64,000 nucleotides of DNA, from assembly GCA_022376925.1 (NCBI GenBank), contig JAIOJX010000001.1, positions 39,404,324 to 39,468,323 of the forward strand, given 5' to 3'. Source of the DNA: Tragulus kanchil (taxonomy: Eukaryota > Chordata > Mammalia > Artiodactyla > Tragulidae). Shown one piece after another: positions 1-12,124 of this stretch (position 1 is its first letter; every line of letters begins with the position of its first letter). The position numbers and the translations under genes were made by a program. Under the pieces are notes generated by a model, which saw nothing but the letters and a program-made list of their open reading frames with translations, searched no databases and was not told where the DNA came from.

Positions 1-100
1 ATTTCCTTCTCCAGGGGATCTTCCCTACCCAGGAATCAAACCCCAGTCTCCTGCACTCAAGGCAGATTCTTTATCAACTGAGCTATGAGGGAAGCCTCTT
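1..100 (-). mobile_element. Bov-tA SINE, partial, cut by window edge
   Basis: The stretch has the tRNA-derived head of a Bov-tA SINE in reverse orientation: the CTCCAGGGGATCTTCC block, the reversed box-B-like segment and the closing GGGAAGCC. The rest lies outside the window. Bov-tA is a ruminant SINE mobilised by BovB. Confidence 0.85.
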
Positions 101-361
101 AATCCATTCAGCTACTCTCTTTGGAGCATTTAGTGCATTTAGATTTAAAGTAATCATTGATAAGTGCATACTTTTATTGCCATTTTCTGATTTCTTTTCT
201 GGTTTTTTTTTTTTTTGGTAGTTTCCTTTTGTTCTCTTCCTTTGTGGTTTGATGGTTATCTTTAGTGTTATTTTAAAATTTTTTTCTCTTTTAGATGAGT
301 GCGTCTCTTACACATGGTTTTTTAAAAAATATTCACTCAGACTTTCTGTTCTTTTTGAGTT

Positions 362-602
362 TTTTGGCCTCTTTTATTTGTTTTTTATTTATTTATTTTC
401 ATCCATCTTTGTTCTTTGGCCTGTGTGGGCCTCCTATTGCAGTGACCTCTCTCATTGCAAAGCACTGGCTGTGGGTGCATGTGCTCCTAGAGTGCTGGCT
501 CATAATTGGGCACACTGGTCCAGCTGCTCTGTGGCACGTGGGATCTTCCTGGGCCAGGGATTGAACTGGACTCTGTACCCACTGGACCTCGAGGGAAGCC
601 CT
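362..602 (-). mobile_element. CHR-type tRNA-derived SINE (copy 1)
   Basis: In reverse orientation it shows the family tail (GGCCTCTTTTATT, CATCCATCTTTGTTCTTTGG), the central GGGATCTTCC block and the closing GGGAAGCCC head. It sits inside the antisense L1. Confidence 0.75.
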
Positions 603-1399
603 CTTACAGATTTTTGATTTGTGTTTTTTGGTTATAGATTTTTCATGTGGTTTATAAATAAAGCTATGTATAAAATATTTTATGTAAATATGTGATTTGT
701 TGATCTCTTCAGTTGAACACATTTTGACAGTCTTGTATTTTTATTCCCCTCACCACACACTTAATGTGTGTAACATCATATTACATTTTTCTGTGTATCC
801 CTTAACTACTTTTTATGGATATAAATGATCTTACTACTTATGTCTTTTAGCCTTACTACTAGTTTTATTATTTGATTTATTACTTTACTGTGTATTTGTT
901 TCTACCAGTGAGATTTTTTCCATTATAATTTTTCTGTTTCTAATTGTGGCCTTTTATGCTCAGGGAAGTCTCTTTACTGTTTCTTGTAGAACTGGTTTTA
1001 TGATGCTAAACATTTGGCTTTTGCTTGTCTGTAAAGCTTTTGATCTCTTTCAACTCTGAGTGATAACCTTATATCACTTTAACTATATTGTGCCTCTTTC
1101 TTCTGTCCTGCAGAATTTCTGCTAGAAAGTCAGAGGAGAGTCCTATGACCATTTCCTTGTATGTGAATAGTTGCTCTTCTCTCACCGCTGTTAAGATTTT
1201 CTCTTTTCCTTCTTTTTTTTAATTTTGGTTATTTTAATTATAATGAGGGGATCTCTTTGGGTTCATCTTGTTTGGGACTTTGTGGTTTGATGGTTATCTT
1301 TAGTGTTATTTTAAAATTTTTTTCTCTTTTAGATGAGTGCGTCTCTTACACATGGTTTTTTAAAAAATATTCACTCAGACTTTCTGTTCTTTTTGAGTT

Positions 1400-1640
1400 T
1401 TTTGGCCTCTTTTATTTGTTTTTTATTTATTTATTTTCATCCATCTTTGTTCTTTGGCCTGTGTGGGCCTCCTATTGCAGTGACCTCTCTCATTGCAAAG
1501 CACTGGCTGTGGGTGCATGTGCTCCTAGAGTGCTGGCTCATAATTGGGCACACTGGTCCAGCTGCTCTGTGGCACGTGGGATCTTCCTGGGCCAGGGATT
1601 GAACTGGACTCTGTACCCACTGGACCTCGAGGGAAGCCCT
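1400..1640 (-). mobile_element. CHR-type SINE (copy 2, by tandem duplication)
   Basis: This is the same SINE as at 362-602, displaced by exactly 1,038 bases and carrying identical sequence. It is not an independent insertion. Confidence 0.75.
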
Positions 1641-3180
1641 CTTACAGATTTTTGATTTGTGTTTTTTGGTTATAGATTTTTCATGTGGTTTATAAATAAA
1701 GCTATGTATAAAATATTTTATGTAAATATGTGATTTGTTGATCTCTTCAGTTGAACACATTTTGACAGTCTTGTATTTTTATTCCCCTCACCACACACTT
1801 AATGTGTGTAACATCATATTACATTTTTCTGTGTATCCCTTAACTACTTTTTATGGATATAAATGATCTTACTACTTATGTCTTTTAGCCTTACTACTAG
1901 TTTTATTATTTGATTTATTACTTTACTGTGTATTTGTTTCTACCAGTGAGATTTTTTCCATTATAATTTTTCTGTTTCTAATTGTGGCCTTTTATGCTCA
2001 GGGAAGTCTCTTTACTGTTTCTTGTAGAACTGGTTTTATGATGCTAAACATTTGGCTTTTGCTTGTCTGTAAAGCTTTTGATCTCTTTCAACTCTGAGTG
2101 ATAACCTTATATCACTTTAACTATATTGTGCCTCTTTCTTCTGTCCTGCAGAATTTCTGCTAGAAAGTCAGAGGAGAGTCCTATGACCATTTCCTTGTAT
2201 GTGAATAGTTGCTCTTCTCTCACCGCTGTTAAGATTTTCTCTTTTCCTTCTTTTTTTTAATTTTGGTTATTTTAATTATAATGAGGGGATCTCTTTGGGT
2301 TCATCTTGTTTGGGACTTTGTGGTTCCTGTATGTGGATATCTGTTTTCCTTCCCAGTTGAGGGCAGTTTTCAGCTATTATTTCTTTAATTAAAGAATCTT
2401 CCCCCTTTTACCTCTTTTTTTCTAAGATGCCTGTATTGTAGTGTTAGTATGCTTGATGTTGTTGCTGAACTTTCCTACATTATCTTCAATTTTTAAAATT
2501 CTTTTTATTTTTTTCTGTTCAGCTTGGGTGAACAGAACTCTGTCTTCTAGTTTGCTGAGCTGTTCCTCTATACAATCTACTTTTGCTTTCATCTAGTGTA
2601 TTTTTTATTTCATTATTCTTCATACTGCATGGTTCTTCCTTATATTTTCTTTGTCTTAAACTTCTTAGTGTGGTAATATGTCTCCTGAGTTCACAGAGCA
2701 TCTTTATTATCATTACCTTGAACTCTTATATTGGGTATATTGTTTATCTTCCATTTACTTAGTTCTTCTGGGTTTTTCTTAAATCTTTTTCCTTCATTTG
2801 GAGCATATTCCTCTGTTGCCTAATTTTGTCTAATTCTCTATGTGAGAATATGTTCTTACATATTAGATTATGTTTCATGATTTTGAAGAAGTGGCCTTCT
2901 ATAGGAGACCTTCTTATGGGGTGCAACTTCTGGTCACCAGAGCTATATGCTCTAGGGGGTGTAGCCTATATTGGCTTCATGGACCCCTCTGTTGTGAATG
3001 GGCTGACTACAGTGGGTGCACTGGTAGGTGGGGCTAGATTCTGGCCCAGTTGCTTCTGGTCCCTTCCTCATGTGCAGGATGCTGGCCCGCTGGTGGATGG
3101 AGATGGGTCTGGGAATGCTGGCTACTCTGCCTGGGCTGTCCCTGAACTGGTGCCACCTGGCTGCTGCTGCTGCTTTGTCA

Positions 3181-3332
3181 CTTCAGGCGTGTCCAAGTCT
3201 TTGTGACCCCATGGATTGCAGCCTGCCAGGCTCCTCTATCCATGGAATTCTCCAGACAAGAATACTGTTGTGGGATGCCATGCCCTCCTCAGGGTGATCT
3301 TCCCAACCCAGGGATGGAACCCAGGTCTCTTG

Positions 3333-3368
<36 letters not shown>

Positions 3369-3472
3369 TTGAGGCTTCATGGACTATAGCCTGCCAGGCT
3401 CCTCTGTCCATGGAATTTTCCAGGCAGGAATACTGGAGTGGGTTGCCATTTCCTTTTCCAGACACCTGGCTG
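3181..3472 (-). mobile_element. Bov-tA SINE pieces with internal CA repeat
   Basis: Two Bov-A-like segments in reverse orientation (about 3184-3335 and 3369-3460) flank a CA microsatellite at about 3334-3367. Both contain the GCCTGCCAGGCTCCTCT block and a CCATGGAATT block. A second copy lies at 4259-4550 through duplication 2. Confidence 0.8.
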
Positions 3473-3483
3473 GTGGGTGGGTA

Positions 3484-4160
3484 ATCTTCCAGTGCTAATA
3501 TGTTAGAGAGAAGATTCTAAATTGGTGCTTATCAGGGTCAGTATCTTCGTGTAGAGTAGCTCCCTAGAATGGCTGCTACCAGCATCTATATCCCCAGGGT
3601 CAGCAGGTAGGTCTCCTTTTGAATTTTTGTCTCTGTCTTGGGTCTCAGAGATTGTGAGATTTAGTATATGACATTCTAGAGCAAAATCTATGTTTCATAA
3701 AGCCTTCTGACTCTCCCATCCACAGTCATCACTGGTCTTCAAAGCCAGCTGTTTTGGGGCTTGTGTTCTCAGTGCTGGACCTCCTTGGGTTGGAGAGCTT
3801 GAAGTGGGACTCAGATCCCATACTCTTCACTCCTTGGGGAGAACCTCTGTAAAGTACGATTATCCTCCCATTTGTGGGTTACCTCCCTGGTGGTTGGGTC
3901 TTGAATATACCATGTCTCTACCCCTCCTACCTGTTGTGTTCGGGTTTCTTTATATCTTCAGTTGTGTACAGTCTTCTGTTAGTCTTCAGAGCATTCTCAT
4001 TGATAGTTGCTCTGTACATAGTTGTGATCTGGGTGTGCTTGTGGGAGGTGATAAGTTCCAGGTCTTCCTACTCTACTGTCTTGGTCCTGGAATGTATTTT
4101 AAAAACAGATCTGCTGAAATGTAATTTGACATACACAATATCACTGCACATTTAAGTATA
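3484..4160 (-). mobile_element. L1 LINE 5' end, antisense (duplicated at 4562-5238)
   Basis: The stretch ends near 4080 with CTACTCTACTGTCTTGG, the complement of the usual L1 start in which an AAGATGG-like motif precedes a GAGTAGAAGGA-like motif. It is the far end of the antisense L1 that begins near 104. No coding capacity remains. Confidence 0.55.
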
Positions 4161-4410
4161 CTGTTTCGGTTTTGAAATATGCATATGCCTATGAAACGTC
4201 GCCACAGTCAAGCTGATGGGTATATCTGATTAATCTTTACAAAGATTTCCTCTTGTCACTTCAGGCGTGTCCAAGTCTTTGTGACCCCATGGATTGCAGC
4301 CTGCCAGGCTCCTCTATCCATGGAATTCTCCAGACAAGAATACTGTTGTGGGATGCCATGCCCTCCTCAGGGTGATCTTCCCAACCCAGGGATGGAACCC
4401 AGGTCTCTTG

Positions 4411-4446
<36 letters not shown>

Positions 4447-5367
4447 TTGAGGCTTCATGGACTATAGCCTGCCAGGCTCCTCTGTCCATGGAATTTTCCA
4501 GGCAGGAATACTGGAGTGGGTTGCCATTTCCTTTTCCAGACACCTGGCTGGTGGGTGGGTAATCTTCCAGTGCTAATATGTTAGAGAGAAGATTCTAAAT
4601 TGGTGCTTATCAGGGTCAGTATCTTCGTGTAGAGTAGCTCCCTAGAATGGCTGCTACCAGCATCTATATCCCCAGGGTCAGCAGGTAGGTCTCCTTTTGA
4701 ATTTTTGTCTCTGTCTTGGGTCTCAGAGATTGTGAGATTTAGTATATGACATTCTAGAGCAAAATCTATGTTTCATAAAGCCTTCTGACTCTCCCATCCA
4801 CAGTCATCACTGGTCTTCAAAGCCAGCTGTTTTGGGGCTTGTGTTCTCAGTGCTGGACCTCCTTGGGTTGGAGAGCTTGAAGTGGGACTCAGATCCCATA
4901 CTCTTCACTCCTTGGGGAGAACCTCTGTAAAGTACGATTATCCTCCCATTTGTGGGTTACCTCCCTGGTGGTTGGGTCTTGAATATACCATGTCTCTACC
5001 CCTCCTACCTGTTGTGTTCGGGTTTCTTTATATCTTCAGTTGTGTACAGTCTTCTGTTAGTCTTCAGAGCATTCTCATTGATAGTTGCTCTGTACATAGT
5101 TGTGATCTGGGTGTGCTTGTGGGAGGTGATAAGTTCCAGGTCTTCCTACTCTACTGTCTTGGTCCTGGAATGTATTTTAAAAACAGATCTGCTGAAATGT
5201 AATTTGACATACACAATATCACTGCACATTTAAGTATACTGTTTCGGTTTTGAAATATGCATATGCCTATGAAACGGTCGCCACAGTCAAGCTGATGGGT
5301 ATATCTGATTAATCTTTACAAAGATTTCCTCTTGTCCCCTTGTAATCAATCCCTACTTTTCTTCCCT

Positions 5368-5494
5368 TGAATTTTTTTTTCTTTTTGGCCATACCACATG
5401 TATTTCATTACCTTAGTCTCCAAATCAGTGATTGCACAATGGCCCCAGCAGTGAAACAACCAAGTCCTAACCACAGGACCACCAGGGAATTCCC
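5368..5494 (-). mobile_element. CHR-type SINE fragment
   Basis: A T-rich run followed by TTTTTGGCCATACCACATG and closing with CCACCAGGGAATTCCCTA is the reverse of the short CHR-type SINE found across cetartiodactyls. Confidence 0.65.
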
Positions 5495-5559
5495 TAGTCT
5501 TTTTAAGGTAGCAACTGAGGCTATTGATTTGAGAACTTTCTTTTCTAACTTAGCACTTT

Positions 5560-6090
5560 AATGTTATAAATTCCTCTCTGAGTACTGCTTTGTTTGTAAC
5601 CCCAAACTTGGATAGGTTGTATTTTCATTTGGTTAAGGAAAAAAATCCCTTTGGAATTCTTCGACCCATGGATGATAGAGAATTTCCAGGAATTTTTCTG
5701 TTACTTATTTATAACTATTCCACTGTGGACAGGAATATAATCTTTATGACATTGCAGTCTTTCAAATTTATTAAGACTTGTTTTATGGCCCATAATATGA
5801 TCTGTCTTGGTAAATGTTCTACATGCATATGAAAAGAATTTGTATTTGCTGTTGAGTGGAGTGCTCTATAAATAGCAACTTGGTGAAATTGGTTGGCAGT
5901 GGTAAAATATTTTATGTCTTGATTTTCTGCCTACTTGTTCTATCAGTTGTTGAGAAAGAGGTGTTGGAATCTTCAGCTGCAATTGTGGATTTGTCTATGT
6001 CTGTGCATTTCTTTCAGTCTGTTTCACATATAGACCTTCCTCAACTTATGATGGAGTTATATCCTAATAAACACACTCTAAGTTGAACAT
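5560..6090 (-). mobile_element. L1 LINE internal part, antisense (also at 6639-7169)
   Basis: Text such as AATTCCTCTCTGAGTACTGC, TTTTATGGCCCATAATATG and AATTGTGGATTTGTCTATG matches, in complement, the internal region of older mammalian L1 elements as I remember it. The duplicate arises from duplication 3. Frames are broken. Confidence 0.6.
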
Positions 6091-6142
6091 ATTAAGTCAA
6101 ATGCACTGAATACACCTAACCTACTGAACATCACAGCTTAGT

Positions 6143-6352
6143 TTGCATGCATGTGTGCTCAGTCGTGTCCTGACTCTTTGTGACTCCATTGGCTGTAGCC
6201 TTCCAGGCTCCTATGTCCATGGGATTTTCCACGTGAGAATACTGGAGTGGGTTGCTATTTTGTACTTCAGGGAATCTTCAGATTCAAGGATTGAGCCTGT
6301 GTCTCCTGTATTGGCGGGTGGATTCTTTACCTTTGAGCCACTGGTAGGCCTA
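6143..6352 (-). mobile_element. Bov-tA SINE (copy at 7222-7431)
   Basis: A full-length-looking reverse Bov-tA: the TGTCCTGACTCTTTGTGACTCC end, GCCTTCCAGGCTCC, GAATACTGGAGTGGG and the tRNA-like head ending TTTGAGCCACTGG. The second copy comes from duplication 3. Confidence 0.85.
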
Positions 6353-7549
6353 TAGCTAAGTCTAGCCTACCTTAAAAATGCTTAAGACACTGATATTAGC
6401 CTATATTTAGCAAAACCATCTAACACAAAGCCTATTTTATAATAAAATGTTGAGTATCTCATGCAATTTATCGGTTGTGTGTGTTTTAGTCACACAGTTG
6501 TGTCCAACTCTTTGCAACCCTGTGGACTGTAGCACTCCAGGCTCTTCTGTCTATGGAATTCTCCAGGGAAGCGTTAGTCTTTTTAAGGTAGCAACTGAGG
6601 CTATTGATTTGAGAACTTTCTTTTCTAACTTAGCACTTTAATGTTATAAATTCCTCTCTGAGTACTGCTTTGTTTGTAACCCCAAACTTGGATAGGTTGT
6701 ATTTTCATTTGGTTAAGGAAAAAAATCCCTTTGGAATTCTTGACCCATGGATGATAGAGAATTTCCAGGAATTTTTCTGTTACTTATTTATAACTATTCC
6801 ACTGTGGACAGGAATATAATCTTTATGACATTGCAGTCTTTCAAATTTATTAAGACTTGTTTTATGGCCCATAATATGATCTGTCTTGGTAAATGTTCTA
6901 CATGCATATGAAAAGAATTTGTATTTGCTGTTGAGTGGAGTGCTCTATAAATAGCAACTTGGTGAAATTGGTTGGCAGTGGTAAAATATTTTATGTCTTG
7001 ATTTTCTGCCTACTTGTTCTATCAGTTGTTGAGAAAGAGGTGTTGGAATCTTCAGCTGCAATTGTGGATTTGTCTATGTCTGTGCATTTCTTTCAGTCTG
7101 TTTCACATATAGACCTTCCTCAACTTATGATGGAGTTATATCCTAATAAACACACTCTAAGTTGAACATATTAAGTCAAATGCACTGAATACACCTAACC
7201 TACTGAACATCACAGCTTAGTTTGCATGCATGTGTGCTCAGTCGTGTCCTGACTCTTTGTGACTCCATTGGCTGTAGCCTTCCAGGCTCCTATGTCCATG
7301 GGATTTTCCACGTGAGAATACTGGAGTGGGTTGCTATTTTGTACTTCAGGGAATCTTCAGATTCAAGGATTGAGCCTGTGTCTCCTGTATTGGCGGGTGG
7401 ATTCTTTACCTTTGAGCCACTGGTAGGCCTATAGCTAAGTCTAGCCTACCTTAAAAATGCTTAAGACACTGATATTAGCCTATATTTAGCAAAACCATCT
7501 AACACAAAGCCTATTTTATAATAAAATGTTGAGTATCTCATGCAATTTA

Positions 7550-7765
7550 TCGGTTGTGTGTGTTTTAGTCACACAGTTGTGTCCAACTCTTTGCAACCCT
7601 GTGGACTGTAGCACTCCAGGCTCTTCTGTCTATGGAATTCTCCAGGGAAGAATACTGGAGTGGGTAGCCATTCCCTTCTCCAGGGGATCTTCCCAACCCA
7701 GGGATCAAACCTGGATCTCCTTCATTGCAGGCAGATTCGTTACCATCTGAACCACCAGGGAAGCC
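7550..7765 (-). mobile_element. Bov-tA SINE (truncated copy at 6471-6571)
   Basis: A complete reverse Bov-tA ending ACCACCAGGGAAGCC. Copy 1 of duplication 3 holds only its first 100 bases before the join, showing that copy 2 has the natural continuation. Confidence 0.85.
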
Positions 7766-8029
7766 AAATTTATTGAATACTGGAAGTAAAAAATAGAATG
7801 GTTGTATGAGTATAGAATGCTTGTAAGCTTATTGGTTGTCTGCCTTTGTGATTGTGAGGCCAGCTGGGAGCTGTGGCTGTCTACTGCTGCCCACCATCAC
7901 AAGAGAGTAGTGTACCACATATCACTAGCCTGAGAAAATATCAAAATTCAAAATATGAAGCATGGTTTCTATTGAATATATATCACTTTTTTGCACCACT
8001 GAAAAGTCAGAAAATGAATTGAGTCATGA

Positions 8030-8341
8030 ATCAGTGAACATCTGTATATTAAAGCTCTGTTATTAGGTGCATAAATGTTTAGGATTATTATGTAATCATG
8101 ATGAATTTACTCCCTATCCTTATGAAATGACTGTCTTTGTTCCTGATAATAGTCTGGTATCTAATTTTTCTGATAATAACCTAGATACTCAGCTTTATTT
8201 TTATAACATTTTATATATACATAGATAGATGCATATATGTATCTCTATATATAATTTGCATCCTTTTGCTTCTAACCTATTTAGATATTTAGATATGAAA
8301 TATGTTTTGGATAGGCAGCATATACTTGGGTCTTGCTTTTT
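8030..8341 (-). mobile_element. L1 LINE internal part, antisense
   Basis: The stretch from AAAGCTCTGTTATTAGGTGC to GGCAGCATATACTTGGGTC follows the same L1 region as 5560-6090. It is interrupted by the nested SINEs at 8342-8970 and resumes at 8988. Confidence 0.6.
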
Positions 8342-8970
8342 CCTTTAAAAAATTTTTGGCCTCTTTTATTGGTTTTTTTTTATTTATTTTTGTCCATCTT
8401 TATTCTTTGGCCTGTGTGGGCCTCCCATTGCTGTGGCCTCCCCCATTGCAGAGCACCACCTATGGGCACATGTACTCCATAGCACTGGCCCTTTTTTTTT
8501 TTAAAGGTTCATTTATTTATTTATTTTTTGGGCTGGGGTCGGGTTGGGGAGGGAGGGGAGTGGCCGGGCCACTTCTATTGGTCTTTCATTTCTCTATTTT
8601 CATCCGTCTTTGTTCTTTGGTTCCTGTGGGCCTCCCATCGCGGTGGCCTCTGTTGTCGCAGAGCGCCAGCTCTGGGCGCATGCACCCCAGAGCTCCGGCT
8701 CGGTAATTGGACACATCCGTCCAGCCGCTCCATGGCACCTGAGATCTTCCCAGGCCAGGGATCGAACCGGTGCCCCTTACACTGCAAGGCGGTGTCCATA
8801 CCCACTGGACCACCAGGGGAAGCCCACCACTGGCTCTTAATTGGACACCCGGTCCAGCCGACACACCAGTCCAGTCGCTCTGCAACATGTGGGATCTTCC
8901 GGCGCCAGGAATCGAACTGTACCCCCTGCACTGCAAGGCAGACTCTACCCACTAGGCCACCAGGGAAGCC
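8342..8970 (-). mobile_element. CHR-type SINE, outer, split by an inner SINE
   Basis: The outer SINE occupies 8342-8489 and 8835-8970. It is bordered by a 17-base direct repeat at 8325-8341 and 8971-8987 (one mismatch), a clear target-site duplication inside L1 sequence. Reading frames here are SINE translation only. Confidence 0.8.
8490..8827 (-). mobile_element. Long-tailed CHR-type SINE, inner
   Basis: This SINE inserted into the outer one, with CACTGGC at 8483-8489 and 8828-8834 as target-site duplication. It has an extra tail block of about 90 bases (in reverse: GGGGAGGGAGGGG, GGCCGGGCCACTTC, TATTGGTCTTTCATTT) missing from the short form. Related copies lie at 35229-35582, 58931-59260 and, broken, 34141-34318. 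Confidence 0.8.
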
Positions 8971-8987
8971 CTTGGGTCCTGCTTTTT

Positions 8988-9545
8988 ATTCAATGTGACA
9001 ATCCCTTTTAATTCAGGTACTTAGACCATCTACACATAATGTGAATATTGATGTGGTTAGGTTCAAATCTGTCATCTTGCTATTTATTTTCTGTTTGTCC
9101 CATCATCTGTTCTCTGTTCCCATTTCCTCTTTTTCTGCATTGTTTTGGATTAATTGAATATTTTTGCAATTCTGTTCATTTCCTCTGTTAGCTTATTAGC
9201 TGTAACTTTTATTTTTGTGGTTGCTTTAGAGTTTAGAGTAAATATCTTTATTCACAGTCTACCTTCAAGTTTTACCACTTGACATGTAGTATGAGAACTT
9301 TATGAGAGTTTACTTGCATTTCTCCCATCCCAGCCTTTATGCTTTCATTGTCATACATTTTATTTTATATATGGTATAACTGTATACTACCTTATTTTGA
9401 TAGTCCATTATATTAAAGAGATTTTTTTAACATAACAGATTTTTTTAAATAAAAAATATGCCATGTATCTACCCATATAGTTAAATTTTCATTGTTCTTT
9501 ATTCCTTTGTATAGATCCAGATTTCTATCTGGCATCATTTTCCAT
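8988..9545 (-). mobile_element. L1 LINE internal part, antisense, continued
   Basis: It continues the L1 piece cut by the nested SINEs. Landmarks such as TTGGATTAATTGAATATTTTT and TTAGCTTATTAGCTGTAAC agree with older L1 elements in complement. The far end near 9545 is uncertain. Confidence 0.55.
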
Positions 9546-9990
9546 TTTCCTGATAGTAACTGGTTGTAAGGTTCTGTCAGTCCCAAAAGAAGGCACCTGG
9601 GGATGAGGAATAAATGATGATTTAAAATCTAGGCTTTGTTTCTGGGTTAATGACCTTTAGGCATGTGGCTGTCTGACATGACCCATTTGGGAAGCATTCA
9701 TCAGATTCAAACACGGCAAAATGATTCTGAGCAGGGTATTGGGTGTATTTGTATAAATTCAACCAGGTGACCAGTATGGATAATATTTTGGGTGTATGGT
9801 ATGAAAGAGGACAGGAGGAATCAAAAACAAGGTCTCTGCTAACCTCCTACAGGTTGTAATAATTCATATTGGGGCTGATGAGGTTCTACGATGCTACTGA
9901 CAATGGAGAACAATGAAATTGATTTAAGGAAGATAGAATCAAAAGATTGTAGAGACTAATGTGATGTGAAAGAATGGAACAGAAGACTTA
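9546..9990. other. Unassigned sequence, no gene seen
   Basis: No open frame of note, no recognisable repeat and no RNA gene. AT-rich, single-copy in appearance, just left of duplication 4. Confidence 0.5.
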
Positions 9991-12124
9991 AGGATATTTA
10001 TTGAACATTCAAGATGCATATGTGTATGCTCTAATTTCAAGGATCTCATTTCAATTTAAGTCTTTTATAACAGTAATGGTCTTCACAAAGCCACCAGCTT
10101 CCAGTGTTGTTACTTGCAGTCATCAGGTTGAAATTGTATCTTGGCTTTTCCATAGAGGCAGAGTTATCTCCAATTTTCATTCTATACAGTACTAGGATCA
10201 TTAGCTTCTTGTTGGACTTATGACTGTTCACAAAAAGAACTACTTTATTGTTGAACTGGTTATATGAGGCTAATGGGATGACAGTAGAACTCTGTGGCAG
10301 TTTGAGGGAACCTTTCTTAAAAGAAAATTGGCATGTCCTCTTTACCGCCTTTTCTCTTCCTCCCATGCTTGTTCAATTCCTGGATGAATGTCAGATCCCT
10401 GAGGACTTAATGAACCACAGGCACAATGAGTTTTAGATTACCCATATCCAGATTTTCATGTGACAGAGATATAAACTATCTGGCTTGAACCACATGTATT
10501 TGGGGGTCTGAATTACAGCTAAACATAATTTTTAGTTGATGCATGTAGGTATTAAGAACAGTCAGCATACCTTTCTATCTTGTCTAAATAAAAAAAAAAT
10601 GGCTTATGAAAATAAAGAAGCTTTCTCAGTTCTGCTTCCATGTAAGTACTATCTCCACCTCATGAAAACTGGGAAAAGAGAGTTTTAGACTTTTCCCATA
10701 GTATGTGCTTTTAATCTACTGATGACCCATCAGAATGAACTCAGAGAAAGTATTAAATGACTTGTTGAATTAATATATGAACTTACAGAATAGGAGCCAG
10801 AGGGGAGGACTTGGTGCCACAATGGGATGAACATTATTGGAGAAAACTGATTCCCCTACTTACTGTATTAGCTTTCTATTACCACAAATGGTGGGTAGAA
10901 TAAGGGACCCCAAAGATGTCAATGTCCTGACACCAAGAAACTATAAACACATTACCTTTTACAGTGAAAGAGACTTTGAAGATATGATTCAGAATTTTGA
11001 GGAGGTAGTTCCAGTTTATCTTGGTAGGCTCCGGTGAGTCACAAGGATCTGGATAAGAGGATATTTATTGAACATTCAAGATGCATATGTGTATGCTCTA
11101 ATTTCAAGGATCTCATTTCAATTTAAGTCTTTTATAACAGTAATGGTCTTCACAAAGCCACCAGCTTCCAGTGTTGTTACTTGCAGTCATCAGGTTGAAA
11201 TTGTATCTTGGCTTTTCCATAGAGGCAGAGTTATCTCCAATTTTCATTCTATACAGTACTAGGATCATTAGCTTCTTGTTGGACTTATGACTGTTCACAA
11301 AAAGAACTACTTTATTGTTGAACTGGTTATATGAGGCTAATGGGATGACAGTAGAACTCTGTGGCAGTTTGAGGGAACCTTTCTTAAAAGAAAATTGGCA
11401 TGTCCTCTTTACCGCCTTTTCTCTTCCTCCCATGCTTGTTCAATTCCTGGATGAATGTCAGATCCCTGAGGACTTAATGAACCACAGGCACAATGAGTTT
11501 TAGATTACCCATATCCAGATTTTCATGTGACAGAGATATAAACTATCTGGCTTGAACCACATGTATTTGGGGGTCTGAATTACAGCTAAACATAATTTTT
11601 AGTTGATGCATGTAGGTATTAAGAACAGTCAGCATACCTTTCTATCTTGTCTAAATAAAAAAAAAATGGCTTATGAAAATAAAGAAGCTTTCTCAGTTCT
11701 GCTTCCATGTAAGTACTATCTCCACCTCATGAAAACTGGGAAAAGAGAGTTTTAGACTTTTCCCATAGTATGTGCTTTTAATCTACTGATGACCCATCAG
11801 AATGAACTCAGAGAAAGTATTAAATGACTTGTTGAATTAATATATGAACTTACAGAATAGGAGCCAGAGGGGAGGACTTGGTGCCACAATGGGATGAACA
11901 TTATTGGAGAAAACTGATTCCCCTACTTACTGTATTAGCTTTCTATTACCACAAATGGTGGGTAGAATAAGGGACCCCAAAGATGTCAATGTCCTGACAC
12001 CAAGAAACTATAAACACATTACCTTTTACAGTGAAAGAGACTTTGAAGATATGATTCAGAATTTTGAGGAGGTAGTTCCAGTTTATCTTGGTAGGCTCCG
12101 GTGAGTCACAAGGATCTGGATAAG
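9991..12124. repeat. Direct tandem duplication 4 (unit 1,067 bp)
   Basis: Bases 9991-11057 recur at 11058-12124 without a visible difference. AGGA marks each boundary. The last 129 bases of copy 2 (11996-12124) also start duplication 5, so that piece occurs three times. Confidence 0.95.

Larger units (their letters stand above)
240..2315. repeat. Direct tandem duplication 1 (unit 1,038 bp)
   Basis: Bases 240-1277 are repeated at 1278-2315 with no difference that I can find. The 10-mer CTTTGTGGTT stands at 240, 1278 and 2316, so the join has 10 bases of microhomology. The unit holds part of an L1 and one SINE. It is one of twelve similar pairs and probably an assembly product. Confidence 0.95.
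104..3170 (-). mobile_element. L1 LINE, 5' part, antisense, interrupted
   Basis: This T-rich to GC-rich stretch resembles the complement of the 5' region of older mammalian L1 elements. Read left to right it moves from AT-rich sequence to short GTGGG-rich units near 2980-3150. It is broken by a CHR-type SINE and inflated by the 1,038-base duplication. No long L1 reading frame survives. Identity rests on recalled family consensus, so the subfamily is not assigned. Confidence 0.6.
3175..5331. repeat. Direct tandem duplication 2 (unit 1,078 bp)
   Basis: Bases 3175-4252 recur at 4253-5331. TTGTC stands at each boundary (3175, 4253, 5332). The only difference noticed is one extra G near 5277 (GAAACGGTCG against GAAACGTCG near 4196), about 50 bases before each copy ends. 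The unit carries Bov-tA pieces, a CA repeat and an L1 5' end. Confidence 0.95.
5495..7650. repeat. Direct tandem duplication 3 (offset 1,079-1,080 bp)
   Basis: Bases 5495-6571 recur at 6575-7650. Three bases (CGT, 6572-6574) at the join belong to neither copy. There is one single-base difference (TTCTTCGACCC near 5660 against TTCTTGACCC). Copy 1 breaks off inside a Bov-tA at CCAGGGAAG, while copy 2 runs on into the complete SINE. Confidence 0.95.

Noticed and set aside
3334..3367. CA microsatellite seen twice as a possible array
   Set aside because: The second copy (4412-4445) comes from duplication 2. No spaced repeat-spacer structure typical of CRISPR exists anywhere in the window.
6143..7434. 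Apparent paralogous small proteins of 70-76 residues
   Set aside because: They are Bov-tA and L1 translations repeated by duplication 3.
8528..8998. 156-codon frame and its neighbours on both strands
   Set aside because: They are translations of the CHR-type SINEs. The same peptides recur wherever this SINE occurs.
10837..12104. Twice-repeated 66-codon frame that looked like a small gene family
   Set aside because: It lies in an MLT1-like LTR and is repeated only because of duplication 4.
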